Assembly: GCA_021775775.1 (NCBI GenBank)
Contig: JAJFHF010000013.1
Coordinates: 1 to 37,244 of the forward strand
Direction of reading: 5' to 3'
DNA from: Hyphomicrobiaceae bacterium
GTDB taxonomy: Bacteria > Pseudomonadota > Alphaproteobacteria > Rhizobiales > HXMU1428-3
DNA: 37,244 nucleotides
Numbering within the stretch: the first letter of the stretch is position 1; each line of letters opens with the position of its first letter. This document shows positions 1 to 8,290 of the stretch, one piece after another. A program made the translations under genes and the position numbers. The notes below the pieces were generated by a model. The model was given only the letters and a program-made list of their open reading frames with translations. It was not told the origin of the DNA and made no database searches.

Positions 1-15
1 ATGTTTTGATTTGTT

Positions 16-57
16 ATCCAAACGGTGTTTCCCCAAACATCTTGGTTTGGATTTTTT
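16..57 (+). terminator. intrinsic terminator upstream of the tRNA gene
   Basis: ATCCAAAC (16-23) pairs with GTTTGGAT (45-52), followed by a T-run. Confidence 0.6.
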
Positions 58-65
58 GTTTTTGG

Positions 66-141
66 GGGCCCATAGCTCAGTTGGTAGAGCAACTGACTTT
101 TAATCAGTAGGTCACAGGTTCGACCCCTGTTGGGCTCACCA
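66..141 (+). tRNA. tRNA-Lys (anticodon TTT), CCA encoded
   Basis: GGGCCCA/TGGGCTC acceptor stem, TAGCTCAGTTGGTAGAGC D-arm, CTGACTTTTAATCAG anticodon arm, CAGGTTCGACCCCTG T-arm, ACCA end. Confidence 0.97.
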
Positions 142-234
142 CTTTTTCTCTTTAAAATCAACCGCTTACCGTATCTCAATTTTTTGCTTTTCATTTATAT
201 TGTTGCCACTGGTCCACTACTGGTCCGATATGGC

Positions 235-456
235 CTATTTTCCGTCGTTTTGGGCCGCAAAATCTCGTTTTTCATATTCGGCAATTTGGGATGCCCGCCA
301 ATAGCGAGTGTTACCTCTGTACATTGGTTTTGGTAGCCGGTTCTCTTTCACCCATACCCATATGGTTCTTGTGTGGATGCTGTACCTGTCAGCAATGAAT
401 TTTGCCGTTACAAGGCGGTCATTCAAAATATCTGTAACTTGTTCTGTCTGTGCCAT
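235..456 (-). CDS. small HTH protein, AlpA/excisionase-like (MerR-type fold)
   Basis: VTAKFIADRYSIHTRTIWVWVKENRLPKPMYRGNTRYWRASQIAEYEK is AlpA/Xis-like; adjacent to the tRNA attachment site. Confidence 0.75.
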   Translation of the reverse strand: MAQTEQVTDILNDRLVTAKFIADRYSIHTRTIWVWVKENRLPKPMYRGNTRYWRASQIAEYEKRDFAAQNDGK

Positions 457-654
457 GTCTATTCACTCCTCCTTATTGGTCTTAGCTTCAATATTTTTTA
501 AACGTTGGTCCAACATCTCTAATTGGATTGATATTTCGTTGCCGTAAATTTTAATTATTTGGTGCTGATGAAGGCTAGAAATGACCAATGACCAAATAAT
601 GAATTTCCAAAATATGTGTATAGTCTCTATTCCTTCTCTTTAGCTCTAATCTCA

Positions 655-843
655 TTAACTGAGATAATTAGTTGCCGGTCTCTCCCAACCATCGCCAGCC
701 TGTGCTAGATTGCTCTCGCTCTCAACATACCCACCAAGATCCCCTTTATTAACATCTGTAAAATCTTTAACGGCTTTTATGCGGTGTAGCTTGCAACCGT
801 TGAACGTGATTGTTTCGTCGATTAGTTTATATTTTTTAGCCAT
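655..843 (-). pseudogene. truncated phage polymer-forming-type protein (N-terminal fragment only)
   Basis: KYKLIDETITFNGCKLHRIKAVKDFTDVNKGDLGGYVESESNLAQAGD resembles the N-terminus of longer repeat-containing phage proteins, then diverges and stops at 63 aa. Confidence 0.5.
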
Positions 844-878
844 CACTCACCCTCCTTGTTTTCTGTAGGGTTGAGCAT
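843..878 (-). other. 11-codon mini-ORF MLNPTENKEGE, overlapped at both ends
   Basis: TAATG start overlap with the upstream gene and GAGTGATG stop/start overlap with the downstream gene. Confidence 0.35.
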
Positions 879-1270
879 TAGTCAGCCACCCTGCGCGCTT
901 GTTTTGTGAATGGGTCATAGTCGATCAAGCTACCAATGATGTATTCACCCGCTTCTATTATTTGTGCCTCATGCGGCGCTGATGCGTCTTGATAAAGTCG
1001 TTTGTTTTCTTTCACGATGGCATGAAATATTTTCATGCCATCGTGAGCAAATTCAGTTATTTCGATGTCTTCGCGCTCGATTACGTGGTGATGCCCACTC
1101 TCAGAATGACCAACAATAATATCGCCATTAGCGGCTGTGTCAGTAAGTGGACCGAAGTCACTAGTATCTGGAACACCACTAATGATTTTATAAAAACCAA
1201 TTTCGCCATGAGCGTTGCTGTACTCAACTTTTGTAACGTTTTTGAAGATTTTATCTGTAATTTTATTCAT
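878..1270 (-). CDS. hypothetical phage protein
   Basis: ORF; ATG at 1270 preferred over the listed 1327 start, which overlaps the DUF6745-like gene. Confidence 0.65.
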   Translation of the reverse strand: MNKITDKIFKNVTKVEYSNAHGEIGFYKIISGVPDTSDFGPLTDTAANGDIIVGHSESGHHHVIEREDIEITEFAHDGMKIFHAIVKENKRLYQDASAPHEAQIIEAGEYIIGSLIDYDPFTKQARRVAD

Positions 1271-1272
1271 GA

Positions 1273-2322
1273 TCAGGTCCTTGTTTTTGGGTAAGTAAAA
1301 AGATGGTTTGGAAGTGGAGATTTCCAAGCCTGGGCCGCAAACACAGTCGGCTCAGAAAGCTCTCGTCTATTTACGCCCTCCATCATTACGCCGTTTCGCG
1401 GGCATTCAAATTTTAGATACCATTCTGGTTCCGGGAGCCCGTCGAGCGTGACCTCAATCAAATCACCGTGTTCGGGGTCTGGATCACTATCAATAATTTT
1501 GTGATCCAAATGATCAAGCATCTTGTGCCAGCCGATAATCTGACAGCCGGCGGCTCTTTGCTCGACGTTTTCAGTCTTCAAAATCTCATTCGGATCTAAA
1601 TTGCTTTTGTCTTCAATCCAGTGTGCGGGGACCTTTGTGCCGTGCCAGTGATATAACGCCCACCCATCGCGCCATTTGTGGCTAGGGCCATCTTCGCAAT
1701 GCGGTTGGTTGTTATCGTTAACATTTAAAATCTCTGGAAAATCACAGACCATGCAAAATTCTTCATGCATAACGCGAAAACCGCCATGAATCGCGGCTTG
1801 CCCCCAAGGCTGATATTTTTTGTGATCAGGTAATTCTAGCCCTAGGATGTCGCGGCACGCAGTTAAGTAACTCTCGCTTGCTGACCACATGTTGCCGCCT
1901 TGATAAATAGCCCCCCACCGCCGCGCGCATAAAATGCCAAAGCGTCCAGCAAGATCTAGGCAGGCATTTGCAGCTAATTTTTCCGCGTTGTCTGTGGCTT
2001 TGTCTGTGGCTTTGTCTGTGGCGTTGCGTGTGGCGTTGTCTGTGGCGTTGGTTTTACGCTTGTGCCAAATCGCTGCTGATGCGCCATAAGCAAACGCCAT
2101 AACGAGGGGCGATGGGACGATGACAACTCTCGGCTCCTTCAAACCAGAAACAGCATAGATTTCTTTGATGACTGGTATAATTTTTGATGGCTCAATTGGT
2201 TTTGTTCGCATCGCACGGCTAATCCAGAGTTTTGAGTGCTCCGCCATGCGAGCTTTTTCTTCAGGTGTGATACCACCTTCTGCACGTAATTTCGTTCTGA
2301 TGATTTCAGGCACTTTATTCAT
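1273..2322 (-). CDS. DUF6745-like protein
   Basis: Motifs GRWGAIYQGGNMWSASESYLTACRDILGL, HCEDGPSHKWRDGWALYHWHGTKVPAHWIE and C-terminal WYLKFECPRN..EA-type end resemble DUF6745. Confidence 0.7.
   Translation of the reverse strand: MNKVPEIIRTKLRAEGGITPEEKARMAEHSKLWISRAMRTKPIEPSKIIPVIKEIYAVSGLKEPRVVIVPSPLVMAFAYGASAAIWHKRKTNATDNATRNATDKATDKATDNAEKLAANACLDLAGRFGILCARRWGAIYQGGNMWSASESYLTACRDILGLELPDHKKYQPWGQAAIHGGFRVMHEEFCMVCDFPEILNVNDNNQPHCEDGPSHKWRDGWALYHWHGTKVPAHWIEDKSNLDPNEILKTENVEQRAAGCQIIGWHKMLDHLDHKIIDSDPDPEHGDLIEVTLDGLPEPEWYLKFECPRNGVMMEGVNRRELSEPTVFAAQAWKSPLPNHLFTYPKTRT
1987..2046. repeat. five tandem 12-bp units (consensus GTTGTCTGTGGC) inside the DUF6745-like ORF
   Basis: GTTGTCTGTGGC TTTGTCTGTGGC TTTGTCTGTGGC GTTGCGTGTGGC GTTGTCTGTGGC; encodes a repeating (A-T-D-K/N) linker. 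Confidence 0.9.
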
Positions 2323-2340
2323 TTCCGTCTCTCTTTCTCT

Positions 2341-2574
2341 TTAGCTATTGGCTATTGCCTCTAGCTGAATGCTTGTTTCTGTTAACAACATTCTGATATT
2401 GCTGGAATTGTCATAGGTGGTTTTAATAATACCAAAGCTCAATGTGATAGTTACAAATACAATCACAGGCAGCATTAAGACTGTGATGATCTGATCAAAG
2501 CCTGGCCATTTTCTTTTTTTCACATAGGGCATGGGGTTAATTGGCTGGTTATCCATATCGACAATGTTAGGCAT
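2341..2574 (-). CDS. small single-pass membrane protein
   Basis: Hydrophobic segment IITVLMLPVIVFVTITLSFGII. Confidence 0.6.
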   Translation of the reverse strand: MPNIVDMDNQPINPMPYVKKRKWPGFDQIITVLMLPVIVFVTITLSFGIIKTTYDNSSNIRMLLTETSIQLEAIANS

Positions 2575-3149
2575 CACTCACCCCCTGTTTCTGTAGGAGG
2601 GAGGGGGTAGAATTTTTTTGGGGCTAAGTACACCGTTCCACTCCACTCATCAAACCATTCATCATCAGAACCCCATTCACATGTTGGGATCGGCGCCCAC
2701 TTCACAAGCGCTGCATCACCAGGTTTGCAGAGTGACCACAGCTTGCCGTCGCTTGAGTGCTTTTCCCAATCCATGATTATGACCTGATCGAGTTTTTTAG
2801 CCTTCTCTATAGGAATGCCTTCTTGGAACTCAGAGAGCTTTTCGTCTTTTTGCTTTAATTCTGCTTCTAAAGCATGGATATGTTTTAGCTGTTGACTAAC
2901 AACATCTCCCCTCCCCATATCTTCTCTGATGATTGCTTCATGCATATCTAAAGCCCATTGGATGCCATCCAAAGACACGTGAAACATAGTCTCGTTGTTC
3001 TGCACAGCAAGGCCGCTATAAACCATGTCTTGCCAGTCGAATTGATCTTGACCTCCCTCTGACGTTTCATAGTAATTGCGATACGCTAGATTTCTTTTGT
3101 TGGGGAGCCCTAATGCATGACGGGCCATATCTCTCTTACATTCAGACAT
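2574..3149 (-). CDS. hypothetical phage protein
   Basis: ORF in a tightly packed operon; coiled-coil-like middle. Confidence 0.6.
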   Translation of the reverse strand: MSECKRDMARHALGLPNKRNLAYRNYYETSEGGQDQFDWQDMVYSGLAVQNNETMFHVSLDGIQWALDMHEAIIREDMGRGDVVSQQLKHIHALEAELKQKDEKLSEFQEGIPIEKAKKLDQVIIMDWEKHSSDGKLWSLCKPGDAALVKWAPIPTCEWGSDDEWFDEWSGTVYLAPKKFYPLPPTETGGE

Positions 3150-3470
3150 CTATTTTTTATCTCCCTCTTGTGTGGGAGCTTCATAAAGACCTAGATCTTG
3201 GGCCTCATCGACCATTTTTTGCAGGGCTTCCTCATTTTTAGGAATTGCTTTTAGTAGGCGCTCTATTTGGTCTTCTTGATCTGCAATTTGTAAATCTTTT
3301 ATTTTGATCTGTGCTTCTAGCTCTTTAATGCGAGCTTGGAAGGACGCAGTACCAGTCTCAATTGTTCTTTTTTCATTTTCCGTATGACATTTTGCGCATA
3401 TAGGTGAGGGTTCAAACGCTGGATTTTCATCGCACTGCTCGCATAAATCGTAAACAAGTGTTCCTGACAT
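3150..3470 (-). CDS. hypothetical protein, Cys-rich N-terminus plus coiled coil
   Basis: CEQCDENPAFEPSPICAKCH followed by a heptad-like region. Confidence 0.6.
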   Translation of the reverse strand: MSGTLVYDLCEQCDENPAFEPSPICAKCHTENEKRTIETGTASFQARIKELEAQIKIKDLQIADQEDQIERLLKAIPKNEEALQKMVDEAQDLGLYEAPTQEGDKK

Positions 3471-3472
3471 CT

Positions 3473-3724
3473 CTACACCTCCCCTTTAGATTGTTGCGGG
3501 CCATAAACACCGTTATGCAAATCGCATACAGACGTTGCGGTAGAAAAACTGTAAGTGAGGTGATTTTTAAAAACAAATTCTTTGTGGCAAGATTCACAAG
3601 TAGCTTCATCTGTTGCTTCATCACTTAAATTGTATTCAAAGTAATCATTGCTCCAAATGTCGAAATCTTCATCGCAGTGAGGGCACTTTGGAAGGTCATT
3701 CATAAAATAATTTAAATCGATCAT
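3473..3724 (-). CDS. small zinc-ribbon-like protein
   Basis: CPHCDEDF...CESCHKEF. Confidence 0.6.
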   Translation of the reverse strand: MIDLNYFMNDLPKCPHCDEDFDIWSNDYFEYNLSDEATDEATCESCHKEFVFKNHLTYSFSTATSVCDLHNGVYGPQQSKGEV

Positions 3725-3957
3725 TATTCTTTATCTCCCTCTTGTGTGGGAGGGGTGGAGGTCTCATTTGTTTGCTCAAGTATTTTTGAAACAGCCTTCA
3801 TTATTTTAATGCCTGTTTGATGTGGTGCAGAAACACGAATGACACTGTCAAACTTGCCACCTGACATAAAACTAATATTGATTGGGTCGCCTAATTTCTC
3901 AAAAACAGATGTTGTTGAATCTATATATTGAGCTGACAATTTTGTTTCTTCTGTCAT
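3724..3957 (-). CDS. hypothetical phage protein
   Basis: ORF in operon; C-terminal PPTQEGDKE shared with the gene at 3150. Confidence 0.55.
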   Translation of the reverse strand: MTEETKLSAQYIDSTTSVFEKLGDPINISFMSGGKFDSVIRVSAPHQTGIKIMKAVSKILEQTNETSTPPTQEGDKE

Positions 3958-3966
3958 TGTTCCCTC

Positions 3967-4068
3967 TTAATTATCTTTTCTCGTGCCAATCACCAAGACC
4001 ACCAAGACCACACCTAAAATGCTCGTGGCAATGAGACTGGCTAAGACGACGCCCCAAAATAGCTCCAT
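3967..4068 (-). CDS. 33-aa membrane peptide
   Basis: MELFWGVVLASLIATSILGVVLVVLVIGTRKDN read from minus strand; GGGAGATAAC upstream. Confidence 0.45.
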   Translation of the reverse strand: MELFWGVVLASLIATSILGVVLVVLVIGTRKDN

Positions 4069-4070
4069 TG

Positions 4071-4529
4071 TTATCTCCCTACAGGGTGGTTTGTTTTACG
4101 GTCAAAGATGGTACTTTTCTTGTCCCAATGTGTTTGCCAGACATTTTTCATTAACTCTAAGTCGTGACGATTTTGCCAAAGGGCTGAGGCGAGATCTAAG
4201 CAGTAAATTCCTCGGTCTTTAAACCAGTTTATCTCATTCCTTGAACCAGTCTTTTCAACGCCATTAATGTGACATTCGTGGCAAAGCGGAACGCCCCATT
4301 TGTCTGTTGACCTCATCCCAGCCCCGCGCTCGCCAGTGCATTTTAAGTGATGTATTTCACTGTCAGACTCACCGCAATTAATGCAGGGTAAAGCTCTTAT
4401 GTTTTCACAATGCTGCTCACACATGCCGTGGCGTTTGTCTTTTTTCTTAGCCTTTTTTGACTTGAGTTTTTGCGCGGGCGTTGGCTTGAATCTGCCGTAA
4501 ACGTGCTGTTTTTTAACTTGTGTGGCCAT
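4071..4529 (-). CDS. HNH-type nuclease (Ref/DUF968-like)
   Basis: IRALPCINCGESDSEIHHLKCTGERGAGMRSTDKWGVPLCHECHINGVEKTGS. Confidence 0.75.
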   Translation of the reverse strand: MATQVKKQHVYGRFKPTPAQKLKSKKAKKKDKRHGMCEQHCENIRALPCINCGESDSEIHHLKCTGERGAGMRSTDKWGVPLCHECHINGVEKTGSRNEINWFKDRGIYCLDLASALWQNRHDLELMKNVWQTHWDKKSTIFDRKTNHPVGR

Positions 4530-4712
4530 TTATTTTGCCCCTCTCAAAATCACTGGTGACCAATGGGTGTCATAGACAGCCTCACCATTCACATGCAATA
4601 CCCAACAGCCATTAGGATGTGTCCTATCGCATGTCCCCTTGCATTTTTCAGAGCTCCACCAAACATGCTTGATTTTGTCCTGCTCAGGAAGGGACAGAGG
4701 TTGTTTTTTCAT
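4530..4712 (-). CDS. hypothetical protein
   Basis: MKKQPLSLPEQDKIKHVWWS...; start overlaps the stop of the next upstream ORF. Confidence 0.5.
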   Translation of the reverse strand: MKKQPLSLPEQDKIKHVWWSSEKCKGTCDRTHPNGCWVLHVNGEAVYDTHWSPVILRGAK

Positions 4713-4876
4713 CACAGCCACCCGTTGCTTACGGCAAAAGTCATTACGAAAAGTCCGGAGGTAAAGCCCAAGAACATCGATGGCAGTTGAATATCAGGCC
4801 GTAATGCATGGTCAATCAAGAGCGCCAAAAGAACAGCAATAGCGACGAAGATTATGAATTTTACTGAAGCTATCAT
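4712..4876 (-). CDS. 54-aa membrane protein
   Basis: MIASVKFIIFVAIAVLLALLIDHALRPDIQLPSMFLGFTSGLFVMTFAVSNGWL; ATGA overlap with the next gene. Confidence 0.5.
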   Translation of the reverse strand: MIASVKFIIFVAIAVLLALLIDHALRPDIQLPSMFLGFTSGLFVMTFAVSNGWL

Positions 4877-5061
4877 GTTACCGCCTCTTCAAATTTCTGT
4901 TTCTCACCATTCGGCATTTTGCGTCCTCTAAAATCAACCAATGGAGCCCAATACAAACAGCTATATCTTGCGTTGACATGAGGACCATTTTGTTTGCAAC
5001 GGCCTACTGAGCTATCTAGGATTTTATAATGATTGCACATCGCACATGTTTGTTTGGTCAT
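4873..5061 (-). CDS. small Cys-containing protein
   Basis: CAMCNHYKILDSSVGRCKQNGPHVNARYSCLYW. Confidence 0.6.
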   Translation of the reverse strand: MTKQTCAMCNHYKILDSSVGRCKQNGPHVNARYSCLYWAPLVDFRGRKMPNGEKQKFEEAVT

Positions 5062-5489
5062 GCGGCTTGCCCCTTGGCATCAAGAAGAGATTCAACATCA
5101 ATACCCAATCGTTCGCATAGGAGTTTTACTGCTCTATCGTAGAAGAGTTTGAACTTGATTTGATCCATGCTCTCAAAGGCAATTGATCTGGTTACAATGA
5201 AAACTTGCCCATCAACCTCCATTTTATAGTCAACATAACCCAACTTAATTTTGACCCATTCGCTAACCATGTCGGCGGTTTCAAGGGCAGGGTCATTGTC
5301 GGCAACAATCTGATAGATTGACCATATGCGGTCATGGTGTTTAGGGTTCCTTGGTTGATGAGCTTTGATGATTACTGGTCGTTTGTTGGTTATTGTTTCA
5401 AAGTCTCTCATGGCCGCCGCACCATAAGGTAGCAAGCAAATTCTACCTTCAATAACATCTTTGATCATTGTTATTTTTGTCTTGCTCAT
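5058..5489 (-). CDS. DUF1367/NinB-like recombination protein
   Basis: RNPKHHDRIWSIYQIVADNDP...ITRSIAFESMDQIKFKLFYDRAVKLLCERLGID; next to the annealing protein. Confidence 0.65.
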   Translation of the reverse strand: MSKTKITMIKDVIEGRICLLPYGAAAMRDFETITNKRPVIIKAHQPRNPKHHDRIWSIYQIVADNDPALETADMVSEWVKIKLGYVDYKMEVDGQVFIVTRSIAFESMDQIKFKLFYDRAVKLLCERLGIDVESLLDAKGQAA

Positions 5490-6346
5490 GCGGCCTCACT
5501 TAGACGCATTTTGTTTTTATCAAAGGCATCTGCAATGCGTACGCCTTCGTCTAATAAAAAGGAAAACTGGCTTTGAGTGCTGTTAAATTCATCCAAGATT
5601 TCATCTAATATTGAGAGGTCCGGTGCACTATTCATGCGTCCTTCAATATCATCTAGAAATTTACCAGGATCACCCAAGCCTTTTTCAATCACAAGGTTTT
5701 CAGCAGCTTTTCTTAATTCGATTTTTTTCCGCTTAATTTCTTCACGCAGGACATCTTTCCAGCTATCAGGGTAGGCGGTGATGGTATGTTTGTGGCTATC
5801 TACGCATGCGTTTAGCTCATCTTCACTTTGGCAAGCTCTTATGTCAGCTTCTATCGTTGGGTATTTACCGTCCTGTCTGGCCTTGTAAGCGCTTATTTGC
5901 TCTTCACTTGCAACCTGGCTTTGCTGTTTGTCATAAAGCGCTAAACCAAAGGGGTTGCCATACGTCATAAGCGCACGTTTCATGGCGTCAGTTTCAGCTT
6001 CTTTGACAGCGCTTTCTATAGCGTCCCCAATTGCATCCTCTTTACCAAAGCCAGAGCCAAAGCCAGTTCCATCCTTGTGAACACCACCAGCGGTAACTCT
6101 AACAGTTGCGACAAAGGAAACTCGCCATTGTTTTCCATTTCTAGCTTCATGCAGACCACGGCTGGCTTCAAAAAGGGTCACTGTTTCGCGAGACCACCCA
6201 TCAAATCCGAATATCCTGTTAGCCTCTGCTATGGCGTGCCAGCCCTCAACGTAGCTGAGGGACACGCCCGCTTTGGTGCGCTTTTTAATAATGGATTTAT
6301 CTAGAGGGGCGTTAAGTTCTGTGACTTGCTCTGATGTAAACGACAT
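5486..6346 (-). CDS. Rad52-family single-strand annealing protein
   Basis: VSLSYVEGWHAIAEANRIFGFDGWSRETV...GFGSGFGKEDAIGDAIESAVKEAETDAMKRALMTYGNPFGLALY. Confidence 0.9.
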   Translation of the reverse strand: MSFTSEQVTELNAPLDKSIIKKRTKAGVSLSYVEGWHAIAEANRIFGFDGWSRETVTLFEASRGLHEARNGKQWRVSFVATVRVTAGGVHKDGTGFGSGFGKEDAIGDAIESAVKEAETDAMKRALMTYGNPFGLALYDKQQSQVASEEQISAYKARQDGKYPTIEADIRACQSEDELNACVDSHKHTITAYPDSWKDVLREEIKRKKIELRKAAENLVIEKGLGDPGKFLDDIEGRMNSAPDLSILDEILDEFNSTQSQFSFLLDEGVRIADAFDKNKMRLSEAA

Positions 6347-6720
6347 CACTCACCCCCAACAATACGTTCTGATGAACAAATGGCCTGAGTTGCTAGGCCT
6401 TGCATAACCCCAATTGCATTGCTCACTTCAATCGCGTGGTCACAAAACTGGTGATTGTTTTTTTTGCGTTCCCGAGCAACCGCATACAGGCCTTCACAGA
6501 TCATTTGGATCTCTTCGCAGGCTGCAAAAACTTGGTCGAAAGCAGCTTCATAATCGCCTGGCATACAAGGGACAATTGGCGCGTGGTCTTTTATTTCATC
6601 AACAGGGACGCCCGACAGCTTCGCAACCACCCCATTTGAAATGCTGTGCTTGGATTCTGAGAGCTGCTTACCTAGAGATTTGGCGGTGATCTCTTGGCTA
6701 TGGACTAATTTAAGGGTCAT
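6346..6720 (-). CDS. hypothetical phage protein
   Basis: ORF in operon. Confidence 0.55.
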   Translation of the reverse strand: MTLKLVHSQEITAKSLGKQLSESKHSISNGVVAKLSGVPVDEIKDHAPIVPCMPGDYEAAFDQVFAACEEIQMICEGLYAVARERKKNNHQFCDHAIEVSNAIGVMQGLATQAICSSERIVGGE

Positions 6721-7046
6721 TATCCAAACCTCCGGCCTAGACGTTCATGGTGTCCAGGAGCGTGCTCGTTTTGGGCAGGGTGAAGACCTAAGTCCTCAAC
6801 AAGGTTTTCAAAAATTTGTTCGCTAATTTCATCCTCAACATCATCAAGGGCTCTGACTAACCCATCTGTTAAGGCCTCATACTCACCATCTTTATTTTGA
6901 ATCCAATAACTTTGAATATCAGAGACGAAATCATCAGTGTTGTCGGCATTGTTGTGCTCGACCAAAGCGATGGCTTCAACAGTGGCAAAGGCTGTGCCTT
7001 CTACCCCTTTGAAATCAACGCAAAAATCTATATAAGCTTCACTCAT
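6720..7046 (-). CDS. hypothetical acidic phage protein
   Basis: ORF in operon. Confidence 0.55.
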   Translation of the reverse strand: MSEAYIDFCVDFKGVEGTAFATVEAIALVEHNNADNTDDFVSDIQSYWIQNKDGEYEALTDGLVRALDDVEDEISEQIFENLVEDLGLHPAQNEHAPGHHERLGRRFG

Positions 7047-7159
7047 TTTTTCTGCCTTTCTTTTCGCCTCGCCTCTTTTTTGATTAACTCAAGGGCTAGG
7101 ATAATTTCTGTTTCTGAAAACTCGTTTTTAATAAATGTTGCTGTTTCTACTTCACTCAT
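7043..7159 (-). CDS. 38-aa peptide
   Basis: MSEVETATFINKNEFSETEIILALELIKKEARRKERQKK; ATGA overlap with downstream gene. Confidence 0.4.
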   Translation of the reverse strand: MSEVETATFIKNEFSETEIILALELIKKEARRKERQKK

Positions 7160-7209
7160 TCGACTGACTTTCTATTAGTGTTGTTGGTGTCAGCCTGCCT
7201 GTTAACGTC

Positions 7210-7416
7210 TCAAAACATGCCTTTTTGGGTTGCGACCCATTCGGGAATTGTGAAGGTGCATAAATGCTTTTCCTTTACTTGAGCCTGCGTTTTTGGAAAC
7301 CACTTTGCATCTTTCTTTTTTCCAGTTGAGGAAAGGAGATAAGCCCTTGGTGTTTCTTGATGAACTGTGAGCATGAACTCACAATCAGTTGATTTTTGAA
7401 TATTGCGTTTAGCCAC
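7210..7416 (-). CDS. hypothetical phage protein, GTG start
   Basis: AGGAGAG Shine-Dalgarno just upstream of GTG at 7416; the listed 7572 start reads through leader sequence. Confidence 0.5.
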   Translation of the reverse strand: MAKRNIQKSTDCEFMLTVHQETPRAYLLSSTGKKKDAKWFPKTQAQVKEKHLCTFTIPEWVATQKGMF

Positions 7417-7627
7417 AATCTCTCCTTTTCCCCTTCTGGCGGCCCCTGTAATAGGAGTAACTTGGGACCGCCCTTCCTTGGGAGGGATAAACTTTCTTGT
7501 TTGTTTTTGCTGGTGAGAGCCTGTCTCTAAACCCTCACCAGCAAACCCCGCTTTAAAAAGCCTGACCCTCATTGAGGAACCTCACAGGCTCTTACCAACA
7601 GTGCGGTAATGCGTTGTTGATAACTCT

Positions 7628-7656
7628 ATTAAAATCTAATTTATTTAGATTGTCAA
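7628..7656 (-). promoter_or_regulatory. leftward early promoter (PL-like) with operator in the spacer
   Basis: Minus strand TTGACA (7651-7656), 17 bp, TTTAAT (7628-7633); operator AATCTAATTTATTTAGATT (7633-7651) fills the spacer. Confidence 0.75.
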
Positions 7657-7662
7657 TAAAAA

Positions 7663-7681
7663 AGTCTAATTAATTTAGATT
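7663..7681. promoter_or_regulatory. second left operator
   Basis: AGTCTAA-TTAAT-TTAGATT; same geometry, centre 30 bp from the first. Confidence 0.7.
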
Positions 7682-7887
7682 ATTTGTGCTATGATGATTT
7701 TGAGTTATAGGAGAATGAGCAAGTTAATAATTGTAAGAACTATGCAAATATGCATAATGAGGCCATGATTTAATACTTGCTGAGTGTTACTTGGTTTTAA
7801 TCATGACTGGCAATGTAGTGCCGGGGATTTAAGGGTGGGGGTGTATGTGAGGGAACGGCAGAAATTTAAGCTAATTAATAAAGCGGC

Positions 7888-8205
7888 TCAAGACTCAGAG
7901 TTGTCATTTGATTTGTTAGAGGCGATATCAAGGGGATTAGATGAAAAAGCGCTTGCCATCTTATGTGGCAATGCATCTAAGCTACCGCAATATATAAAGT
8001 CTAAGGACAATCCAAACCTTTCACGGACCTTTATTGCACCGGGTATGGAGATTCTAAAGGCCCCACTTTCCCACTGATTATAGGATTTTGGAGGAACACC
8101 AGCTTCTTCAGCATATTTTTTTTGAGACAGATTGTAATACGCTCTAGCCATCCGTAACCGGTTGGATATATCAGCGAACTCACCTGTTACTTTATGTATT
8201 TTCAT
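7888..8205 (-). CDS. XRE-family repressor (CI-like)
   Basis: ISNRLRMARAYYNLSQKKYAEEAGVPPKSYNQWESGAFRISIPGAIKVRERFGLSLDFIY HTH. Confidence 0.85.
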   Translation of the reverse strand: MKIHKVTGEFADISNRLRMARAYYNLSQKKYAEEAGVPPKSYNQWESGAFRISIPGAIKVRERFGLSLDFIYCGSLDALPHKMASAFSSNPLDIASNKSNDNSES

Positions 8206-8220
8206 CCACTCAAGCTACAC

Positions 8221-8239
8221 AATCTACAAATAATAGACT
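8221..8239. promoter_or_regulatory. degenerate right operator near the repressor start
   Basis: AATCTAC-AAATA-ATAGACT, matches TCTA-N7-TAGA geometry. Confidence 0.5.
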
Positions 8240-8256
8240 ATTCCTAATAATTAGTA

Positions 8257-8284
8257 TTGACAAAATCTAAGAATATTAGATAAT
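8257..8284 (+). promoter_or_regulatory. rightward early promoter (PR-like) with operator in the spacer
   Basis: TTGACA (8257-8262), 16 bp, GATAAT (8279-8284); operator ATCTAA-GAATA-TTAGAT (8265-8281). Confidence 0.8.
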
Positions 8285-8290
8285 AACTGT

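Noticed and set aside
7784-8077. 97-aa plus ORF
   Set aside because: Antisense to the clearly recognisable XRE repressor.
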